From Simplicispira metamorpha (lineage in GTDB: Bacteria > Pseudomonadota > Gammaproteobacteria > Burkholderiales > Burkholderiaceae_C), in contig NZ_SLXH01000004.1 of NCBI RefSeq assembly GCF_004341365.1, positions 115,762 to 179,761 on the forward strand: DNA of 64,000 nt. Reading direction: 5' to 3'. The translations under genes were made by a program, and so were the position numbers. Position 1 is the stretch's first letter; each line of letters opens with the position of its first letter. The notes beneath the pieces are model-generated. The model ran no database searches. It saw only the letters and a program-made list of their open reading frames with translations, and was not told the DNA's origin. Positions 29,498 through 36,946 of the stretch are shown here, in pieces.

Positions 29498-30240
29498 ACA
29501 TCCTGATCGTTGACGACGAGGCGCTGGCGCGCAGCCGCCTGCGCACCCTGCTGGCCGACATCGCCCCGCCGGGCCTGCCCCACCAACTGAGCGAGGCAGC
29601 CACTGCAGCTGATGCCCTGGCCCTGCTGGCACCCACCAGCGGACGTGCCTTTGACGTGGTGCTGCTGGACATTCACATGCCCGGGCAAGACGGCTTGGGC
29701 CTGGCGCACACCTTGCAAACGCTGGCCTACCCGCCCGCACTGGTCTTTGTCACGGCCCACACCGAGCACGCCGTGAGCGCTTTTGAGCTGGACGCGGTGG
29801 ACTACCTGACCAAACCCGTGCGCCGCGAGCGCTTGCAGCAGGCACTGGCCAAAGCGCAGCGCGCCAGCGCCACACAGCCCGCAGCCCCCGCACCCCACGA
29901 CGGCGAGGTGCTGCTGATCCAAGACCGGGGCCGCACCGAGCGCTTGCCGCTGGCGCAGGTGCTGTACTTCAAAGCCGAACAGAAATACGTGACGGTGCGC
30001 ACCGCCGCACGCAGCTACATCCTGGACGCCTCGCTCAATGAACTGGAGGCGCGCCACGCACCGCACTTTTTGCGCATCCACCGCAACGCCCTGGTAGCGC
30101 AGCGCGCCGTGCGGGCACTGGAAAAGCACTACGACCCCGAAGAGGGCGAAGGCTGGGCGGTGCGCCTGCAAGGGCTGGGTGAGTTGCTGGCGGTATCGCG
30201 CCGGCAGGTGGCAGCGGTGCGCGAGGCGCTGACGCGCTGA
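29494..30240 (+). CDS. LytTR-family response regulator (AlgR-like)
   Basis: A 248-residue regulator with a receiver domain (acidic pocket DDE at residues 7-9, phospho-acceptor Asp in VVLLDIHMPGQDG, conserved Lys in DYLTKPV) and a C-terminal LytTR DNA-binding domain (VLYFKAEQKYVTVRT, FLRIHRNALVA). LytTR regulators bind pairs of short direct repeats upstream of targets. It is the partner of the overlapping kinase gene. Confidence 0.93.
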   Translation: MNILIVDDEALARSRLRTLLADIAPPGLPHQLSEAATAADALALLAPTSGRAFDVVLLDIHMPGQDGLGLAHTLQTLAYPPALVFVTAHTEHAVSAFELDAVDYLTKPVRRERLQQALAKAQRASATQPAAPAPHDGEVLLIQDRGRTERLPLAQVLYFKAEQKYVTVRTAARSYILDASLNELEARHAPHFLRIHRNALVAQRAVRALEKHYDPEEGEGWAVRLQGLGELLAVSRRQVAAVREALTR

Positions 30241-30322
30241 CAAGACCTGCTGCCTGACCCTTGGCGCCTGCCAGAATCTGCCGGTTTGCTGGCCCGCCCC
30301 CGGGCACAGCACGTACGGCGCT

Positions 30323-30790
30323 TCAGGCGCCCTGGCGGTTGCGCATCCAGTCGGCGGTGTTGAGAAAACTCTCGTGCAGGCGCTCGCGCAGGGGCCCGGG
30401 GATGCCGGTTTCCAGCATGGCCTGGTTCATGCAGGCCACCCACTGGTCGCGCTCCTTGATGCCAATCGAGAACGGCATGTGGCGTGCGCGCAGGCGCGGG
30501 TGGCCAAAGCGCTCGACGAAATAATCCGGCCCGCCCAGCCAGCCACACAAAAACCAGAACAGTTTTTGCTGTGCCTCGTCCAGCGTGCTGCCGTGGGTGG
30601 CGCGCAACTCGGCGTAGGCGGGCTCCAAGTCCATCAGGGCGTAAAAGCGCTCGGTCAGGGCCTGCAACTGGGGCTCACCGCCTATCAGTTCAAAAGCGGT
30701 GATTTGCGGCGCAGGCGCTGCGGTTTGTACCGCTGGTTCGGCCTGTTCGGTTGGTGCAGGGGCAGATGTCTCGGTGTCGTCTGTTTTCAT
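30323..30790 (-). CDS. Group II truncated haemoglobin
   Basis: A 155-residue protein. After a 30-residue Ala/Thr/Pro-rich leader comes a trHb domain with the E-helix segment QQKLFWFLCGWLGGPDYF and the proximal His in RLRARHMPFSIG. A conserved Trp follows in RDQWVACMNQAM, as in group II (TrHbO-like) globins. These bind oxygen or nitric oxide and are linked to nitrosative or oxidative stress tolerance. The ATG at 30790 is preferred to the in-frame TTG at 30796. It is convergent with the response regulator. Confidence 0.92.
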   Translation of the reverse strand: MKTDDTETSAPAPTEQAEPAVQTAAPAPQITAFELIGGEPQLQALTERFYALMDLEPAYAELRATHGSTLDEAQQKLFWFLCGWLGGPDYFVERFGHPRLRARHMPFSIGIKERDQWVACMNQAMLETGIPGPLRERLHESFLNTADWMRNRQGA

Positions 30791-30820
30791 AGTCAAAAGT
30801 GCCTCTATCGCCCTGGTGGT

Positions 30821-30844
30821 GAGCGCTACCAGCTATCAAAAAAT
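30821..30844. repeat. Half-copy of the dispersed repeat
   Basis: GAGCGCTACCAGCTATCAAA followed by further A matches one arm of the GCGCTT-type repeat. It lies between the globin start and the 3' end of the permease gene. The second arm is not evident. Confidence 0.4.
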
Positions 30845-30853
30845 GAGTGAATT

Positions 30854-33373
30854 TTATTCGGCAGTGCGGCGCAGCATATCCACCACCGGGCGTTGCAGCA
30901 CCTCGCGCAGGCCCCACCAGCCAGCCAGCAGGGCCAGCACGGCGCCTGCGGCACTGCCCGCCAAGGGCACCCACAGCGATGCCGTCCAGTGGAAATCGAA
31001 CACGTAACGCGCCAGCGCCCAGCCCACCGCCACGGCCACGCTGCTGGCCAGAAAGCCCGCCAGCAAGCCGACACCAGCCAGCTCGGCGCGCTGCACCTGG
31101 CGCAGCAGGCTGGCGCGCGCACCCAGCGCCCGCATGATGGCGAACTCGCGGGCGCGCTCCTCGCGCGTGGCGGTGACGGCGGCAAACAGCACCACCAGCC
31201 CGGCCGCCAGCGTGAAGGCAAACAAAAACTCCACCGCCCGGATCACCTGGTCCAGCACGCGCTGCACCTGCGCCAGCGTGGCGCCCATGTCCACGTTGGT
31301 GATGTTGGGAAACTGGCGCACCAGCGCGTTGTCAAACCCCGGCGCGTTGGGGGCGCGGTAGGCGGCCAGGTACGTCACGGCCACGCCATCGAGGTGATCG
31401 ACGGGGTACATGGCAAAAAAGTTGGCCCGCATTGAGCCCCAGTCCACCTTGCGCAGCGAGGTGATGCGCGCATCGGTTTGCACACCGCCAATGTCAAAAC
31501 GCAGCCGGTCGCCCAGGCGCAGTCCCAGGGTGTCGGCCAGGCCCTCTTCCACGCTGATGGCGCCTTTTTCTTGTGGCGTCCAGCGGCCCGCCACCACCTG
31601 GTTGTGTGCGGGTGCCTGCGCGGCATTGGAGAGGTTGAACTCGCGGTCCACCAGGCGCTTGGCACGGTCTTCGGTGTAGTCGTCCGGGCCCACGGGGCGA
31701 TCGTTCACGGCCACCAGGCGGCCACGGATCATCGGATACCAGTCGTACTGGCGCACGCCCGCAGCTTGCAGCGCCTGCTGAAAGGCGTCGGCCTGGTCGG
31801 GCTGCACGTTGATGACGAAGCGGTTGGGTGCGTCGGGTGGCGTGGCCTGGCGCCAGCTGGCAATCAGGTCGGTGCGCAGCAGCACCAGCAGCACCAGCGC
31901 CAAGAGGCCCACGGCCAGGCTACTGACTTGCACCACGGCGTAAGCCGGACGGGCGCTGATCTGGCGCGTGGCCAGCACCAGCCAGCGCGGCGCCGTGGCC
32001 TCATTCACCGTGCGGCGCAGCAGCTTGACCACTACCCAGGCCATGGCAGCAAACAGCACCACGGCAGCGGCAAAGCCACCCACGGCGATCAGGCCCAGCT
32101 TCAGATCGCGGCTGACCACCAACAGCAATGCCGCAAAACCCAGCACGCCCAGCGCCAGCACCGCCAGCGATGCCGGGCGCAACGCCCCCACATCGCGCCG
32201 GATGACGCGCAGCGGCGGCACCTGCGCCAACTGCAACACCGGCGGCAGGCCAAAGGCCAGCAGCAAGGTCAGGCCCACGCCCAGGCCCAGCAGCGCGGGC
32301 CACAGGCTGGCAGCGGGCAGTGCCGACTCCACCAAGCCCGCCAGCAGGAGCACAAACACGTAATGCACGCCAAAACCCAGCACCACGCCCAGGGCGCTGG
32401 CACACAGGCCCACCAAGGCAAATTCGAAGGTGTAGCTCCAGGCGATGGTGGCCTGGCTCTGGCCCAGTACGCGCAGCAGGGCTGACGCGTCCAGGTGGCT
32501 GGCGGCAAAACCGCGCGCCGCCAGCGCCACGGCCACCGCCGACAGCAGTGCGGCCAGCAGGGCCACCAGGTTGAGGAACTTTTGCGCGCGGTCCAGCGTT
32601 TGCGTCATTTCCGGGCGGCCACTCTCCAGGGATTCGATGCGCACGCCGTGGATGGCGGGCTTTTGTGCTTCCACCGCGGCCCATTGGCTGAACTGCTGCA
32701 CGGCTGCTTCGGGGCCAGCCACGGCAAAGCGGTAGGTCAGGCGGCTGGCAGGCTGCACCAGGCCGGTGGCGGGCAGGTCGGCCGCATTGAGCATGGCGCG
32801 TGGCGCAAAGCTCATGAAGCCCGATCCCCGGTCGGGCTCAATGACGATGGTGCGGGCAATGCGCAGTTGCGCGTCGCCCAGCAGCAGCACATCGCCCACG
32901 CGCAGCTCCAGGGCTTGCAGCAAGGGCTCGTCCACCCAAACCTCGCCGGGCGTGGGAATGTCACGGGTAGCCTGACCCACCATACCGGGGCCAGCCGACA
33001 CGGTCAGGCTGCCACGCAGGGGGTAGCCCGGCTGCACGCTTTTGAGCGCCACCAGCTTGGCCGCGCCACCCTGCGCATCGCTGGCGCGGGCCATGGTCGG
33101 AAACCCCAGGGTGGTGACGCTTTGCAGGCCCAGCGCTTGGGCGCGCTCGACAAACGCAGCGGGCGTGGGCTGGTCGCTGGCGACGACGGCATCGCCGCCC
33201 AGCAGCTGGCGCGCATCGCGCTGCAAACCGCCCTGCAGCCGGTCGGCAAAAAAGCCCACCGAGGAGAGCGCTGCCACGGCCAGGGTCACAGCCACCATCA
33301 GCAGGCGCAGCTCGCCCGCGCGCAGGTCGCGCCACAGCGTGCGCCAGCCCAGTCGGAGAAAAGTGAGGTTCAT
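30854..33373 (-). CDS. FtsX-like ABC transporter permease (YbbP-like)
   Basis: An 839-residue membrane protein with about ten helices: an N-terminal helix, a large periplasmic MacB-type domain, three FtsX-type helices near 265-365, a central hydrophobic block near 390-440, a second extracytoplasmic domain, and three C-terminal helices near 720-825. This doubled FtsX layout is that of YbbP, the permease partner of the YbbA ATPase. No ATPase gene is adjacent, so it must be encoded elsewhere. A role in lipoprotein or lipid-related export is inferred from the family only. Confidence 0.88.
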   Translation of the reverse strand: MNLTFLRLGWRTLWRDLRAGELRLLMVAVTLAVAALSSVGFFADRLQGGLQRDARQLLGGDAVVASDQPTPAAFVERAQALGLQSVTTLGFPTMARASDAQGGAAKLVALKSVQPGYPLRGSLTVSAGPGMVGQATRDIPTPGEVWVDEPLLQALELRVGDVLLLGDAQLRIARTIVIEPDRGSGFMSFAPRAMLNAADLPATGLVQPASRLTYRFAVAGPEAAVQQFSQWAAVEAQKPAIHGVRIESLESGRPEMTQTLDRAQKFLNLVALLAALLSAVAVALAARGFAASHLDASALLRVLGQSQATIAWSYTFEFALVGLCASALGVVLGFGVHYVFVLLLAGLVESALPAASLWPALLGLGVGLTLLLAFGLPPVLQLAQVPPLRVIRRDVGALRPASLAVLALGVLGFAALLLVVSRDLKLGLIAVGGFAAAVVLFAAMAWVVVKLLRRTVNEATAPRWLVLATRQISARPAYAVVQVSSLAVGLLALVLLVLLRTDLIASWRQATPPDAPNRFVINVQPDQADAFQQALQAAGVRQYDWYPMIRGRLVAVNDRPVGPDDYTEDRAKRLVDREFNLSNAAQAPAHNQVVAGRWTPQEKGAISVEEGLADTLGLRLGDRLRFDIGGVQTDARITSLRKVDWGSMRANFFAMYPVDHLDGVAVTYLAAYRAPNAPGFDNALVRQFPNITNVDMGATLAQVQRVLDQVIRAVEFLFAFTLAAGLVVLFAAVTATREERAREFAIMRALGARASLLRQVQRAELAGVGLLAGFLASSVAVAVGWALARYVFDFHWTASLWVPLAGSAAGAVLALLAGWWGLREVLQRPVVDMLRRTAE

Positions 33374-33478
33374 GGGAGCGGCACCTTAGCGCAAATCACC
33401 CGCCCTGCCGGGCTTCAGGGGTACCGGTGCCAGGCGCTTCAAAGCAGGTGCGGGCGCTCAGGCAGCGCCCGTGCGGGG

Positions 33479-34375
33479 TTAGTCTGATCCTGGCAGCGCG
33501 GCGGGCTCGGCCAGCGCGGGCTGTAGCCGCAGCCGCTCAGGGGCGCTGTAGCACAGAAAGCGCCGGTTGGTCGCGCGGCCAATGGCGCACAGGCCCAGCT
33601 GCTGCGCCAGCGCGTGGCCCATCTGCGTCATGCCGCTGCGCGAGACGACAATGGGTACTCCCATCTGTGCCGATTTGATGACCATCTCGCTGGTCAGGCG
33701 GCCTGTGGTGTAGAACACCTTGTCGGCCCCCGGCAGCCCGGCGTCACCCGCACCGGGCTGCATCCACATCCAGCCGGCAATGGTGTCGATGGCGTTGTGG
33801 CGGCCCACGTCTTCGACAAAAATCAGCAACTCTTCTCCCTGGAACAGCGCGCAGCCGTGTACCGAGCCTGCCGATTTGTAGGTGCTTTCTTTGACCCGAA
33901 TGGCGTTCACGATGCCGTAGAGCTGCGCCTGTGTCAGTTGCGCAGGAGGCAGGTGGATGCGATCGACCTCGTCCATCAGGCCGCCAAAAACGCTGCCTTG
34001 GCCGCAGCCGGTGGTCACCACCTTGCTGGCGGTGCGCTCTTCAATGTGGTCTATGCCGCTGCGCGTTTTGACGGCGGCGGCGTTGACCGACCAGTCCACG
34101 GTGATGGAGTCAATGTCGTGCACCGATGCCAGCAGCCGCTGGTTGCGCAAGTAGCCCAGCACCAGCCACTCGGGATGGGCGCCCAGCGTCATCAGCGTGA
34201 CCAGCTCGCGCTTGTCCACGTACACGGTCAAGGCTCGCTCGGCGGGGATGTGGATGCGCTCGCGCTCGCCGCGCTCGTTGACCACCTCGACCGCCTGGGT
34301 CAGCGGGGCTTGCGCCTGCGTGAGGCGGGGCAGCCTGAAAAGGCCAGAGGGTGTGCAGTGGGTATCGTTTTGCAT
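33479..34375 (-). CDS. fdhD: Formate dehydrogenase accessory sulfurtransferase FdhD
   Basis: A 298-residue protein matching FdhD, which carries sulfur from IscS to the molybdenum cofactor of formate dehydrogenase. Family blocks are present: LGYLRNQRLL, FVEDVGRHNAIDTIAGW, FYTTGRLTSEMV and VVSRSGMTQMG. The Cys region reads TTGCGQGSV with a single Cys rather than the E. coli CxxC, as I recall for many betaproteobacterial homologues. A terminator separates it from the structural operon upstream, so it may have its own promoter in 34376-34459. Confidence 0.95.
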   Translation of the reverse strand: MQNDTHCTPSGLFRLPRLTQAQAPLTQAVEVVNERGERERIHIPAERALTVYVDKRELVTLMTLGAHPEWLVLGYLRNQRLLASVHDIDSITVDWSVNAAAVKTRSGIDHIEERTASKVVTTGCGQGSVFGGLMDEVDRIHLPPAQLTQAQLYGIVNAIRVKESTYKSAGSVHGCALFQGEELLIFVEDVGRHNAIDTIAGWMWMQPGAGDAGLPGADKVFYTTGRLTSEMVIKSAQMGVPIVVSRSGMTQMGHALAQQLGLCAIGRATNRRFLCYSAPERLRLQPALAEPAALPGSD

Positions 34376-34392
34376 GGCGCCAGCGTACAGGC

Positions 34393-34439
34393 AAAAGAAA
34401 ACGGCCCCAGCGAGCGTGTGGACGATCTCGCAGGGGCCG
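34393..34439 (-). terminator. Terminator of the formate dehydrogenase operon
   Basis: On the minus strand, CGGCCCC-T-GCGAG pairs with CTCGC-T-GGGGCCG and is followed by TTTTCTTTT. It lies 20 bp after the stop of the last small operon gene and upstream of fdhD. Confidence 0.75.
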
Positions 34440-34459
34440 CGTGGCAGCGCAAGCGCTAC

Positions 34460-34834
34460 TCAGGATTTGGGCGCAGGCGCTGCCGGTGCCGAAGCGGGGG
34501 TTGCCGGTGCGGCAGGCGCAGCCCCGGTAGCGGGCGCACCCGCTGTGGTTGCTGCGGGCTGCTCTGCCGGTGGCGTGTACACAAAAGGCCCCGGATTCAC
34601 GCAAGCAGCAGTGCTGGCCCCTTCGGCCGCTTTCTGGCGAAAGCGCGCGGCCACCTTGTCCTGCGCCAAGCACAACTGGTAAGCATCTACCTTGCCGCTC
34701 CAGGCGGACTTGGCAGCCGCTTCAGCGGCTTTGGCCTGTGCCTCTGGGGTGGCGGCTGGCAATTTGGCCAAGGCCATACAAGAAACAGTGGCGGCCAGTA
34801 CCGCCAGCAATGGGTTACGCATATTCATAGTCAT
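34460..34834 (-). CDS. Small secreted Ala/Pro-rich protein of the formate dehydrogenase operon
   Basis: A 124-residue protein with a signal peptide (MTMNMRNPLLAVLAATVSCMALA), a short folded-looking segment with two Cys (YQLCLAQDK and STAACVNPGPF), and an Ala/Pro/Thr low-complexity tail. GAGG lies 6 nt before the ATG, and the gene begins 8 bp after the gamma-subunit stop, so it is part of the operon. I do not recognise the family. The location suggests a periplasmic role near the dehydrogenase, but nothing in the sequence names one. Confidence 0.75.
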   Translation of the reverse strand: MTMNMRNPLLAVLAATVSCMALAKLPAATPEAQAKAAEAAAKSAWSGKVDAYQLCLAQDKVAARFRQKAAEGASTAACVNPGPFVYTPPAEQPAATTAGAPATGAAPAAPATPASAPAAPAPKS

Positions 34835-34842
34835 GGTTTACC

Positions 34843-36048
34843 TCAGACCTGCGCCGTACGGCCAGCATCAGGAGAAACAGCCACCGGGCCACTGCGCTGG
34901 GCAGGAATCTTGCCCGTGCGCACATCTTCGGCCCACAGCGCGTGGTGCTCTTGCGCCCAGCCTTCAGAAACATAGCCCGTTTTCATGGCCTTGTAAGCAC
35001 CACGCATGCCGACGGTGCCCATGTAGATATGGCCCAGAACCAGCGCCATCATCCAGATGGCCAACGCAGCGTGCAGCATGTGGGCAATCTGCATCTGCCC
35101 GCGCAACTCACCCACGCCGGGGATGAGCTTATCCAGCACCAGGCCCGTGCCTACCACCACGATGCCGGGGATGGTGACACCCCACCAGAACAAGCCTTTT
35201 TCACCCGCATTGAATCGGTGCGAAGGCACCTGATCGTGGCCACCCAGCATGCCGCCCGCCTTGCTGAGCCAGACAAAATCAGCGCGGTTGGCAATGTTGT
35301 CTTTGACAAAGGTCACGATGATGACCAGCAACGACACGGCAAACAACGGGCCCATGAAGTTATGCACGTTCTTCAAGGCAAAAGTGAGCCAGCCAAACAG
35401 CGCACTGCCCATCAGCGGCAGCAGGAAGAACTTGCCAAACGCCATCACGATGCCCGACAGCGCCAGCGCAATGAAGGCGAACGCATTGGCCCAGTGTGCG
35501 GCGCGCTCAAACGGCGTGAAACGCTCGATGCGGCGCCCCGTGTCGGGGTGCTCGTGGCCCATGGTGCCCTTGGCAAAGTAAAAGATGGACAGGGCCAACA
35601 CGACGATGCCCAGCAAGGCGGCGCCATAAGGAATGATCCACTGGTTGCGCACCTGACGCCAAGCCTCACCCGCATTCGTCAAGCGCGAGCCAGGGTACTG
35701 CACAAACGGCTGGATCAGGTTGCCCGCCTCGGGGGCCTGCGTTTTAGGCAGGCTGCTGTAGCCGGTCACGCCCTGCCCTACCTGGCGCCACATCGGCGCG
35801 TTGTTACCGGGCTGCACCTGGGCACGCTCGGCATTGGTCTGGCTGGCATAGCCACTGTCCTGGCTGGCGTCTGGCTTGACCTCAAAAATGCTCTGACTCT
35901 GGATGCCAGCGATGACAGGCGCCGCAACAACCGCTGGTGGCGATGGTGTGACCGCCGGACTCGCGGGCGCCTGCGCCCAGGCGGCTGGCGCAAGTGCCGC
36001 GCCGCTGGCCACCAGCAAAGCGCACACAAGGTGTTTCATGGGTTTCAT
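34843..36048 (-). CDS. Formate dehydrogenase gamma subunit (cytochrome b)
   Basis: A 401-residue membrane protein: signal peptide, a periplasmic Ala/Pro-rich region of about 120 residues, then the FdnI-like cytochrome b domain with helices near 145-165, 200-230, 245-265, 310-330 and 340-365. Candidate haem ligands are His in ERAAHWANAF, NVHNFMGPL and HMLHAALAIWM. It anchors the dehydrogenase and passes electrons to quinone. The ATG at 36048 has GAGG 6 nt upstream; the same frame runs on to 36792 only as an artefact opposite the beta gene. The periplasmic leader is longer than in E. coli FdnI. Confidence 0.93.
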   Translation of the reverse strand: MKPMKHLVCALLVASGAALAPAAWAQAPASPAVTPSPPAVVAAPVIAGIQSQSIFEVKPDASQDSGYASQTNAERAQVQPGNNAPMWRQVGQGVTGYSSLPKTQAPEAGNLIQPFVQYPGSRLTNAGEAWRQVRNQWIIPYGAALLGIVVLALSIFYFAKGTMGHEHPDTGRRIERFTPFERAAHWANAFAFIALALSGIVMAFGKFFLLPLMGSALFGWLTFALKNVHNFMGPLFAVSLLVIIVTFVKDNIANRADFVWLSKAGGMLGGHDQVPSHRFNAGEKGLFWWGVTIPGIVVVGTGLVLDKLIPGVGELRGQMQIAHMLHAALAIWMMALVLGHIYMGTVGMRGAYKAMKTGYVSEGWAQEHHALWAEDVRTGKIPAQRSGPVAVSPDAGRTAQV

Positions 36049-36062
36049 GGCGAACCTCGCAA

Positions 36063-36293
36063 TCAAGGCATGCGGGAGTAATCGTTCTGACCACGCTGCT
36101 GGCGTGCGCGCAGGTGCTGCTCCCAGCTGGTTTTGTCGCCAGGCGTCCAGCCCTGCTGCACAAAATTGCTGCCCGTGCCCTGATAAGACGCCGTGTCTTT
36201 TTTCGAGCCGGTGGCTGTTTGTGGTCGCTCGCCACAAGCTGCCAGCGCCAGCACAGCGGCCATGGCGCTCCCAATGACTACAGTGCGTTTCAT
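36063..36293 (-). CDS. Small lipoprotein between formate dehydrogenase subunits
   Basis: A 76-residue protein with a lipoprotein signal (MKRTVVIGSAMAAVLALAAC) and a polar mature part containing SNFVQQGWTPGDKTSWEQ. The ATG overlaps the beta-subunit stop by 4 bp, and GGAG lies about 7 nt upstream, so translation is coupled. The gamma gene follows after 14 bp. It is too short for most gene finders. The function is unknown; coupling to the subunits suggests an assembly or attachment role. Confidence 0.75.
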   Translation of the reverse strand: MKRTVVIGSAMAAVLALAACGERPQTATGSKKDTASYQGTGSNFVQQGWTPGDKTSWEQHLRARQQRGQNDYSRMP

Positions 36294-36922
36294 GGCTTGG
36301 CTCCTTCGGTGGCCTGCACGGGCGGCTGACCGGCTTGTTTGGAGCCGTACGCTGTTCCCCAGCCCCATACCTCGGCACCTTTACCGCGCTGCACCACACG
36401 GCTGCGGAAAATATCGGCAACCACATCGCCATCACCGGCCAGCAAGGCCTTGGTGGAGCACATTTCCGCGCAAGCGGGCAATTTGCCTTCGGCCAGGCGG
36501 TTGCGACCGTATTTCTCAAACTCTGCCTGGCTGCCGTTGGCCTCGGGGCCACCGGCGCAGAACGTGCATTTGTCCATCTTGCCGCGCATGCCAAAAGTGC
36601 CTTGCGACGGAAACTGCGGCGCGCCAAACGGGCAGGCATAGCTGCAATAGCCGCAGCCGATGCAGACATCCTTGTCGTGCAGCACCACACCTTCATCGGT
36701 GCGGTAGAAACAGTTGACCGGGCAAACGGCCATGCAAGGCGCGTCGCTGCAATGCATGCAGGCCACCGAGATGGACTTCTCGCCCGGCACACCGTCGTTG
36801 AGCGTGACCACGCGGCGGCGGTTCACGCCCCAGGGCACCTCGTGCTCGTTCTTGCAGGCAGTCACGCAGCCATTGCATTCGATGCAACGCTCGGCGTCGC
36901 AGATAAATTTCATTCGTGCCAT
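36290..36922 (-). CDS. fdh3B: Formate dehydrogenase FDH3-type beta subunit (4Fe-4S)
   Basis: A 210-residue ferredoxin-like electron-transfer subunit with four Cys clusters: CDAERCIECNGCVTAC, CMHCSDAPCMAVCPVNC, CIGCGYCSYACPFG and CTFC/CAEMC. It carries electrons from the molybdenum subunit to the cytochrome b subunit. The ATG at 36922 has GGAGA upstream; the TTG at 36934 is less likely. It lacks the C-terminal membrane helix of FdnH, consistent with the short FDH3-type beta subunit. Confidence 0.95.
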   Translation of the reverse strand: MARMKFICDAERCIECNGCVTACKNEHEVPWGVNRRRVVTLNDGVPGEKSISVACMHCSDAPCMAVCPVNCFYRTDEGVVLHDKDVCIGCGYCSYACPFGAPQFPSQGTFGMRGKMDKCTFCAGGPEANGSQAEFEKYGRNRLAEGKLPACAEMCSTKALLAGDGDVVADIFRSRVVQRGKGAEVWGWGTAYGSKQAGQPPVQATEGAKP

Positions 36923-36946
36923 GTCGGTCTCCAATCGGTGGTGGCT

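Noticed and set aside
34843..36792. 649-residue version of the gamma subunit
   Set aside because: The N-terminal 250 residues are antisense-type noise over the beta and lipoprotein genes; a signal peptide with a Shine-Dalgarno site begins at 36048.
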